Below are positions 15,978 through 22,264 of a DNA stretch of 22,264 bases, in pieces (the stretch's first letter is position 1; every line of letters begins with the position of its first letter). The stretch lies in contig CAYXUG010000036.1 of NCBI GenBank assembly GCA_964468655.1, positions 1 through 22,264 of the forward strand, in the 5' to 3' direction. The stretch is from CAYXUG01 sp964468655 (GTDB lineage: Bacteria > Fidelibacterota > Marinisomatia > Marinisomatales > CAYXUG01). A program made the position numbers and the translations under genes. The notes beneath the pieces were generated by a model. It did no database searches. It worked only from the letters and a program-made list of their open reading frames with translations, and had not been told where the DNA came from.

Positions 15978-18899
15978 ATGAAATCGATTATTAAACTATC
16001 AGGTTATTTCCTTTTAACGGTGCTGCTTACCGGGCAAATTTTTACAGCAGGAGCGGAACAGATATTGACTCCATTGAGGATGGTTGAAAACCATCAGGAA
16101 GTTACACTTATCAGTGCTCACGATGGTGAAATAACATCTACTGTTCAAATTGAGGTAAATACAAACCAATCAAATTTAAGAGGTGGATCTTATTCAGTAA
16201 TCTGCCAGAATGAAGATGGAAATTATAACTCGAGTATGGAAGATTATTTATATACCCCGGAAATTGAACTTCCATCGGGCAGTTCTGTCGTAGCTGATTT
16301 TATGGTGAGGGGTTTACTCATTGATTTCGATATATTCCCTGAAGTAGATTATTGGGGAGTTGAGGTTACTCCAGATGGTGGTGAAACGTGGTACCCTGTG
16401 TCAAATCCTTATGGTGACCCCGATGGTACTTGGTATGTTTATACAGATACTCCCGATATATGGGGGTCATTTAATGATCTGTTCACCACTCCCATTGTGA
16501 TTGATGATTATGCAGGATTAACGGTTCAATTTAGAATGTATCTTCATTCTGACGGCGATGACGTCCCGGATGAAGCTGAAGGGTTATTTATTGATGATTT
16601 TGTTGTAGAAGTAGATGGAACTGAAGTATTTAATGCAGATTTTGAAGATGATACAATGGGTGACTGGGTTTCTGTAGATGCAACTGCCACTGATCCCGTA
16701 TGGCATCAAACAACTTACGGTGCATATGAAGGTCAATCTTTTCGCATGGCTGATCCTGATGTTGGACCCAATGGGGGTTATCTTGATCACTGGTATCAGG
16801 TTCTTGAAACACCATCTATTGATCTACCAGATGCTGGAGATATGGAACTGACTTTCATGCAAAAGCGCCAGATTGAAGGACTCTGCACAGCCGGTTGCCC
16901 AACATGCACGGGAGGCGGTACTTTTGATGGATGGGATGCATTTAATGTAAGAATTTCATCCGATGGAGGATCAACTTGGGAAGTTTTACAGGCATCCGAT
17001 TACAATACCGATATCACTTACAGCTTCGGATATGAATTTGAAGAAGGATGTGATATTCCAGGTTGGGGCGGACCGGAATCAGGAGGATCTTGGCAGGAAA
17101 CTTCCATTTCTATACCTTCAAGCTACAATGGTCAATCTGTTATTATCAGGTTTGCGTTTGCATCCGACCCGGCTTACAATACAACCAATAATTCAAATTT
17201 AACCGGAGTTTGGATTGACAATATTAATGTGGCTGATGTATTCACTAGTGACGCTGAAGATGCTACCGAATTTGTAGCTAAATCTTTGGTTACACTTGGA
17301 GGTGATATATGGCATGTTGCTTATACTGCTGAGGAGGTGCAGTATCCAGCTCCAACAAATCTATCTGCTCAACCGGATGATGGATTGGTAACGTTAACCT
17401 GGGATGCAGTTGGTGGTGTGGAGGGTGAAATTGCATTTGACAATGATAATTTCACTAATGGAATCTTTACTACCGGAGGTACATTTGTTGCGGGTGAATT
17501 ATTTAATACTCTGTTTGGTGCAGCAGTTACTGAAGTTAAAGTTTTTGGTTTTGATGGAACCGGTGTTGTAGATGGCAATACAACAAAAATATATGGGTAC
17601 AATGCAATTGGTGGATCAGTCGATTCTTCTCCAACCTATGAGAAATCTATTCAACTGACTATCGGCGCATGGAATACAGTGGACTTAAGTAATGATGGGT
17701 GGATTTTCAGCAATGAATTTGTAATTGGTCTCGAAGGTGGAACTTTGGAGGATGAATCAATTATTTATGCAGCTTTGGATGAATCAGCAGCTCCCTCAAC
17801 CAACAGTTACGTGAACTTAGGCGGCTGGGATACCTGGCAGAACGTTGCGGAAAGTAACAATCTTCCTGATGGAGAGTGGGGCATCAGAGCAACAGTTGAG
17901 CCCTTAGGAGATGTTACGGTTGTTTATGATGTATACAGAACTGAGTCCGGGATTGATTTTGGTCCGGAACCACTCTGGTATGGTGATAACTGGCCGGCAA
18001 CTGTATTTGAAGATCCCATGGTAACCAATGGAACAAACTATTGTTATGCTGTAAAAGCAGTCTACAATCCTGGTAACGATGAGCAGGTAAGTAGTCTGTC
18101 TGATTCAGCCTGCGTTACTCCTGAAGCACAGACTACTTATGAAATCGCTTATGATGATGGAACTGCAGAAACGAGTGTTACCTTTCTCGGAACTGGCGGT
18201 ATGTATTCGGTGAAAATGACCCCGAATGATTATCCTGTACAAATATTGAAAATCAGGTATTATGCCACCAATACCGGGACCGGGCTACATAACCTTTTTG
18301 TCTGGGATGATGATGGTGCCAATGGAATGCCCGGAACTCAATTAAATACAAATCTCCTTTTTGCTACTATTGAAGAAGGATGGAATGAAAAAGATGTTTC
18401 GGCGAATAATATTGTAATTTCGGAAGGGTCGTTCTATGTGGGCTGGGAAGAAGTGATTTCAGCCAGCCAGCTTGGATTGGACGAGGACCTGCCAGTTGAC
18501 GGAAACAGTTACTACAAATTCTCAGGCGGAGATTGGGCATCCATTTCCGATTTAGGTTATAATGGAGACATTATGATTCGCGCAAAAGTTGATTGGCTTA
18601 TGAGCGCAGATGAAAATGTGGATGGTCAAATTCCGTCAAAATTTTCATTGAGTCAGAATTATCCAAATCCGTTTAACCCGATTACGCAGATATCATTTAC
18701 GCTACCAGAGAACCAAAAAGTAAAACTGTCTGTCTTCGATATGACCGGAAGGGAAATTGCGATTCTAATAAATAAACATTTGGAAGCAGGGAACTACGCT
18801 TATTCATTTGATGGGCGCGATCATTCATCCGGTGTCTATTTTTATCGTTTGGAAACAGAATCGTTTGCATCTACCAAAAAGATGATTCTTCTAAAATAA
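15978..18899 (+). CDS. Secreted multidomain adhesin-like protein with T9SS type A sorting domain
   Basis: A 973-residue protein with a signal peptide (1-26, TAGA before the cut). Two tandem jelly-roll modules of the MAM/choice-of-anchor J type cover about 68-212 and 245-420. Both contain a TP-x-I-x-L/I-P strand, a S/T-x-DGG-x-TW turn (131-138; 328-334) and a closing IDD/IDN strand. A fibronectin type III domain starts at 457 (PAPTNLSAQPDDG) and seems to resume at about 645 (DVTVVYDVYRTESG), interrupted by a beta-sandwich module. A second copy of that module follows at 721-873. The sorting domain begins near 889, with NYPNPFNP at 894-901 and KKMILLK at the end. No catalytic motif is visible, so a binding or scaffolding role is inferred. 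It probably shares a transcript with the protease gene 34 bases downstream. Confidence 0.8.
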   Translation: MKSIIKLSGYFLLTVLLTGQIFTAGAEQILTPLRMVENHQEVTLISAHDGEITSTVQIEVNTNQSNLRGGSYSVICQNEDGNYNSSMEDYLYTPEIELPSGSSVVADFMVRGLLIDFDIFPEVDYWGVEVTPDGGETWYPVSNPYGDPDGTWYVYTDTPDIWGSFNDLFTTPIVIDDYAGLTVQFRMYLHSDGDDVPDEAEGLFIDDFVVEVDGTEVFNADFEDDTMGDWVSVDATATDPVWHQTTYGAYEGQSFRMADPDVGPNGGYLDHWYQVLETPSIDLPDAGDMELTFMQKRQIEGLCTAGCPTCTGGGTFDGWDAFNVRISSDGGSTWEVLQASDYNTDITYSFGYEFEEGCDIPGWGGPESGGSWQETSISIPSSYNGQSVIIRFAFASDPAYNTTNNSNLTGVWIDNINVADVFTSDAEDATEFVAKSLVTLGGDIWHVAYTAEEVQYPAPTNLSAQPDDGLVTLTWDAVGGVEGEIAFDNDNFTNGIFTTGGTFVAGELFNTLFGAAVTEVKVFGFDGTGVVDGNTTKIYGYNAIGGSVDSSPTYEKSIQLTIGAWNTVDLSNDGWIFSNEFVIGLEGGTLEDESIIYAALDESAAPSTNSYVNLGGWDTWQNVAESNNLPDGEWGIRATVEPLGDVTVVYDVYRTESGIDFGPEPLWYGDNWPATVFEDPMVTNGTNYCYAVKAVYNPGNDEQVSSLSDSACVTPEAQTTYEIAYDDGTAETSVTFLGTGGMYSVKMTPNDYPVQILKIRYYATNTGTGLHNLFVWDDDGANGMPGTQLNTNLLFATIEEGWNEKDVSANNIVISEGSFYVGWEEVISASQLGLDEDLPVDGNSYYKFSGGDWASISDLGYNGDIMIRAKVDWLMSADENVDGQIPSKFSLSQNYPNPFNPITQISFTLPENQKVKLSVFDMTGREIAILINKHLEAGNYAYSFDGRDHSSGVYFYRLETESFASTKKMILLK

Positions 18900-18923
18900 A
18901 CAATTTTAAGTTTAATGTAAAAC

Positions 18924-18928
18924 GGAGG
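18924..18928 (+). promoter_or_regulatory. Shine-Dalgarno GGAGG that selects a TTG start
   Basis: GGAGG ends 5 bases before the TTG at 18934. The residues that follow (KRTGKFLILSALIMAF) form a good signal peptide, and no ATG lies at a suitable distance, so TTG is the start. Confidence 0.75.
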
Positions 18929-18933
18929 CAGGT

Positions 18934-21900
18934 TTGAAACGAACAGGAAAATTCCTGATCTTAAGTGCTTTGATAATGGCATTCACCGTAGTTTCAGGGA
19001 AAACATCACTGGACGGTATTTATTATGCTGATATTGTCAGGGTATATTTCGAAAATGAACTTGGGGAAATTGAATTAATTTCAACTGAGAATGGAAAAAG
19101 GACACAATTCGAATCCTTGAACCGGATCATGGATGACTTTCAGGTTGATGAAATTGAACAATGGATTCCAAATTCAACTGAAAAGGATAGAGATGGTGAC
19201 TGGTATATCGGCAGGTATTATCAGGTATATTTGCCTGAAGCCAGGCAGGATATTCAAACACTCGTGAATGTTTTTGAATCTGATTCTCACATTCGTTTTG
19301 CAGAAAGAGTTCCTGTCCGCCGCTTAGATTATACCCCGAATGATATCCGATACAACCAGCAGTGGTATCTCCCAACCATTCAAGCGCCTGAAGCGTGGGA
19401 CTTGTGGGATATTGACGGTGGTGAAAATCCCGGTGATCCTTCCATTGTGGTAGGCGTAATAGACACCGGGTGCGACTGGGATCACACTGATCTCAGAGAT
19501 AATCTCTGGCAGAATTTGGATGAGGATGCAGATGGAGATGGAAGTACCATAGAACAGATTGGGAATACATGGCAGCTTGATCAGGGTGATATCAATGGAA
19601 TAGATGAAGACGGCAACGGCTATACTGATGATTTAATTGGCTGGGATGTGGCAGATAATGATAATGATCCTACTGGTCCTCCCGGTCAGGGGAATTTTGG
19701 TCTTAACATGCATGGAACTCACGTAGCGGGAATCTCGGCTGCTGTAACCAATAATGGTACTGGAGTTGCCAGCACTGGCTGGTCAATCCAGCACATGGTT
19801 GTAAAATGCGCGCGAGATAACGATCCAGACGGTGGGATTTGGAACGGTTATACAGCAATTCAGTATGCAGCAATATCCGGTGCTGATATCATCAATTGCA
19901 GCTGGGGTGGCGGCGGTTTTAGTGCGGGAGAACAGAATGTTATTAATAATGTTTACAATAATTATGGTGTAATTGTGGTTGCATCAGCAGGAAATGGAGA
20001 TAATTACGGCAACGAAGAATATGCCGCTCATTATCCTTCAAGTTACGAGAATGTTATATCAGTGACAGCTCTTGGCCCAGGTGATAATTGGAACCACTGG
20101 GCTACATATCATGAATCAGTAGATATTGCAGCTCCCGGAGAAAGTATACTCAGTACAGTATATTCTAATATTTCAGGGGGGTACCAATCTTGGGACGGAA
20201 CTTCCATGTCAGCTCCTGTTGTTTCAAGCTGCTTTGGATTACTTTGGTCATTCTTCCCGGATTCCTCTAACAATTGGATTGAAAATACTCTTTTGGAAAA
20301 CTGCGATGATATATATGAAATCAATTCAGATCCTGAATATGCCGGCCGGTTGGGTCGCGGAAGACCAAATATACACAAAGCAATTGTATCGGGCGTTTTT
20401 CCCAGTTTATCGGTTTTGTCATACTCACTTCAGATTGATGGTGATGATGATGGCCAGTTAAATCCCGGTGAAAACGCTTTAATGCGTATTATACTCAGGA
20501 ATGATGATGGATATGCTACAGCTACAAATATTTCTGCTGTTTTGTCCTCATCCTCCCCTGATATAATAATTACTGATGATACAGGAACCTGGGAAAACCC
20601 TATTCCTGGCGGCAACACCGGTTTAAACTTGGTGGATAGATTTGAATTCGCTATAACCGAAGATGCAATTCCAGATGAAATACCGGTGACATTAACCATT
20701 ACAGCAGGTGATCCATCTTTGGGATATGAAGCTGTAGAATCATTTGATATCACAGTAACCTTAAATCAGGTTGGTTTTCCATTTAATACTGGGAACTCTA
20801 TACAGTCATCCCCAATTATTTTTGATATAGACAAAGACGGAGAAAAAGAAATTGTAGCAACTTCTGATGATTTCAAAGTTTATGCATTGGATAAATTAGG
20901 GAACCTTGAATGGTCGTTTGCTACAGGTAATCAGATCTGGGCATCTCCCGCAGTTTCTGATTTAGAAGGTGATGGTGATATGGAAATAATCATTGGTTCA
21001 AAAGATAAAAATCTTTATATCTTTAATTCTAACGGCTCAGTTCAATTGCAGTATACAGCGGACAATTTTTTAATGACAACATCTGCCATTGTTGACTTGG
21101 ATGGCGATGGAGACAGGGAAATTGTATTTGGGGATTTCGGCGGGATGCTTTATGCAATTAATCATGATGGGTCAGATGTCAATCAATTTCCCGTTGAGAT
21201 TGGCGAATCCATTATGGCTGCCCCGGCAGTGGGTGACTTAAACAATGATGGCCTTGTGGATATCGTAATTGGAACATGGTCAGATAAGATTCATGTGTAT
21301 TCATCCGATGGAAATTTGATGAGCGGGTTTCCTTATATTACGGGTAATAGAATAAATTCTGATCCTGTTATAGCTGACTTAGATGGAAATGGTGATTTAG
21401 AAATTATAGTTGGATCTGACGATAATATGCTTCATGTGATTAACCATGATGGATCTTTGGTATTTGCATACGAAGCAGAAAGCGATATTAAGGGTTCACC
21501 ATCAGTGGAAGATATTGATGGAGATGGGGACATTGAAATATTTTTCGGTAGTAATGATGGGAAACTTTATGGCATAGATCATGAAGGTAATGATCTTGAT
21601 GGCTGGCCTTTTTCAACCTTAGCACCAGTTGCAAGTTCTCCGGTATATTTTGATTTGGATAATGATGGCATTCCGGAAATCATTTCTGCTGAATCTAATG
21701 GAGATCTATTTGCATTGTCCACCGCAGGAGAATTGATATCCAACTTTGCAGTTCCGACGAACGGCAGTATCAACGGCTCGTTTTCAATTAGTGATCTGGA
21801 TGGTGACGGTGATCCCGAAATTGCCTTTGGTTCGTCAAATTCAGTGTTTGTAATTGATGTAAAATCCCAGCACAGCGGAACTAATTATTGGAGGATGGAC

Positions 21901-22254
21901 AGAGGCAATCCCCATAGAACAGGAAACAGAGAGGATTATAATCTTGTATCAGTGGATACAGATATTTCTGCGATTCCTGAAAAATTTGTGGTACACCCCT
22001 CATTTCCAAATCCCTTTAATCCTTTTACATCATTGAAGTATGAATTGCCGGAAGATGGTTACGTTTCTGTTGAAATTTATAACCTGTTAGGTCATCTTGT
22101 TACAACATTGCTGTCTGAACGACAAAATGCAGGAATTCATACTGTCATTTGGAATGCAAAGTCTTATAGCAATTCTGTGAGTAGCGGTGTATATCTAATA
22201 AGGATTGAAACAGAAAATAAGGTAGCAGTCCAAAAACTTGTTTATTTAAAGTAG
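18934..22254 (+). CDS. Secreted subtilisin-family (S8) protease with eight FG-GAP/VCBS-like repeats and T9SS sorting domain
   Basis: An 1106-residue secreted protease starting at TTG. Signal peptide is about 1-22 and a likely inhibitory propeptide runs to about 135. The S8 domain (about 140-490) has a full triad: Asp177 in VIDTG, His260 in HGTHVAG and Ser424 in GTSMSAP, with Asn354 in SAGN as the oxyanion residue. An acidic insertion between Asp177 and His260 (DEDADGDG at 196-203; IDEDGNGYTDD at 223-233) resembles calcium loops of related subtilases. A beta-sandwich (about 491-610) leads to eight repeats (630-963, listed separately). The sorting domain has PNPFNP at 1025-1030 and ends KLVYLK. 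The enzyme should act outside the cell or on its surface as an endopeptidase; substrates are unknown. A strong ribosome binding site precedes it, 34 bases after the adhesin-like gene. All catalytic residues are present and the gene is intact. Confidence 0.93.
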   Translation: MKRTGKFLILSALIMAFTVVSGKTSLDGIYYADIVRVYFENELGEIELISTENGKRTQFESLNRIMDDFQVDEIEQWIPNSTEKDRDGDWYIGRYYQVYLPEARQDIQTLVNVFESDSHIRFAERVPVRRLDYTPNDIRYNQQWYLPTIQAPEAWDLWDIDGGENPGDPSIVVGVIDTGCDWDHTDLRDNLWQNLDEDADGDGSTIEQIGNTWQLDQGDINGIDEDGNGYTDDLIGWDVADNDNDPTGPPGQGNFGLNMHGTHVAGISAAVTNNGTGVASTGWSIQHMVVKCARDNDPDGGIWNGYTAIQYAAISGADIINCSWGGGGFSAGEQNVINNVYNNYGVIVVASAGNGDNYGNEEYAAHYPSSYENVISVTALGPGDNWNHWATYHESVDIAAPGESILSTVYSNISGGYQSWDGTSMSAPVVSSCFGLLWSFFPDSSNNWIENTLLENCDDIYEINSDPEYAGRLGRGRPNIHKAIVSGVFPSLSVLSYSLQIDGDDDGQLNPGENALMRIILRNDDGYATATNISAVLSSSSPDIIITDDTGTWENPIPGGNTGLNLVDRFEFAITEDAIPDEIPVTLTITAGDPSLGYEAVESFDITVTLNQVGFPFNTGNSIQSSPIIFDIDKDGEKEIVATSDDFKVYALDKLGNLEWSFATGNQIWASPAVSDLEGDGDMEIIIGSKDKNLYIFNSNGSVQLQYTADNFLMTTSAIVDLDGDGDREIVFGDFGGMLYAINHDGSDVNQFPVEIGESIMAAPAVGDLNNDGLVDIVIGTWSDKIHVYSSDGNLMSGFPYITGNRINSDPVIADLDGNGDLEIIVGSDDNMLHVINHDGSLVFAYEAESDIKGSPSVEDIDGDGDIEIFFGSNDGKLYGIDHEGNDLDGWPFSTLAPVASSPVYFDLDNDGIPEIISAESNGDLFALSTAGELISNFAVPTNGSINGSFSISDLDGDGDPEIAFGSSNSVFVIDVKSQHSGTNYWRMDRGNPHRTGNREDYNLVSVDTDISAIPEKFVVHPSFPNPFNPFTSLKYELPEDGYVSVEIYNLLGHLVTTLLSERQNAGIHTVIWNAKSYSNSVSSGVYLIRIETENKVAVQKLVYLK
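20821..21822 (+). repeat. Eight FG-GAP/VCBS-like calcium-loop repeats in the protease
   Basis: D-x-D/N-x-DG-x-x-EI loops begin at residues 630, 675, 720, 767, 814, 859, 906 and 953, spaced 45-47 residues. Each is followed by an I-x-x-G-S/T strand and usually an N-x-L-Y/H-V/A-I strand with a closing H/N-x-DG turn. The set most likely forms one seven- or eight-bladed beta-propeller with calcium at the blade edges. The blade count is inference from the repeat number. Confidence 0.85.
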
Positions 22255-22264
22255 GTGCATAAAA

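Noticed and set aside
16884..16907. A Cys-x3-Cys-x2-Cys pattern like the radical SAM cluster motif
   Set aside because: It lies in a secreted beta-sandwich protein with a signal peptide and T9SS domain, with no TIM-barrel features; disulfides or a metal site are more reasonable.

Overview
This window most resembles a marine FCB-group bacterium such as Candidatus Marinimicrobia (SAR406, Neomarinimicrobiota), with Calditrichota or Ignavibacteriota as alternatives. The reasons are the AT-rich sequence, the NYPNPFNP-type C-terminal sorting domains of the type IX secretion system (T9SS), a PorV-like outer-membrane protein, a TonB-dependent receptor with an N-terminal carboxypeptidase-regulatory-like domain, and repeated D-x-N-x-NG-x-WD acidic loops in secreted proteins. 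The taxonomic call is inference from protein style. All ten genes lie on the plus strand. I see no tRNA, rRNA, CRISPR array, transposase or phage gene.

Layout. Bases 3-1350 carry the 3' end of a cyanophycin-synthetase-like Mur ligase, then an isoaspartyl peptidase/plant-type asparaginase 10 bases downstream. Together they suggest making and recycling an isoaspartyl-linked polymer or dipeptide. A 225-base gap (1351-1575) holds a perfect 14-bp palindrome, a near-consensus sigma-70 promoter, a leader hairpin and a strong Shine-Dalgarno. These precede a secreted Asp-box (sialidase-like fold) protein with a T9SS sorting domain (1576-3675). A composite inverted repeat (3696-3753) separates it from the next block.

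Bases 3776-15789 are a tightly packed five-gene block: a surface lipoprotein with EF-hand-like loops, a TonB-dependent receptor with the same kind of loops, a large secreted protein, a PorV-like barrel, and a second secreted protein. The second secreted protein is a paralogue of the C-terminal third of the first. It gains a roughly 370-residue insertion and a CBM5/12-like carbohydrate-binding segment. Junctions of 1 nt, TAATG, TAATG and 18 nt point to one transcript with coupled translation. Both secreted proteins end in a different C-terminal domain, VVPNPYIVHS instead of NYPNPFNP, and the PorV-like gene sits between them. This block is the best candidate in the window for an undescribed system: a dedicated cell-surface complex that exports, anchors or loads ligand using its own PorV homologue.

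Bases 15978-22254 carry two further secreted T9SS proteins, each with a strong ribosome binding site. One is a 973-residue adhesin-like multidomain protein with tandem jelly-roll modules and a beta-sandwich module apparently inserted into a fibronectin type III domain. The other is a subtilisin-family protease (complete Asp/His/Ser triad) fused to eight FG-GAP/VCBS-like calcium-loop repeats and a sorting domain. Overall the window is mainly a set of genes for surface and secreted proteins.
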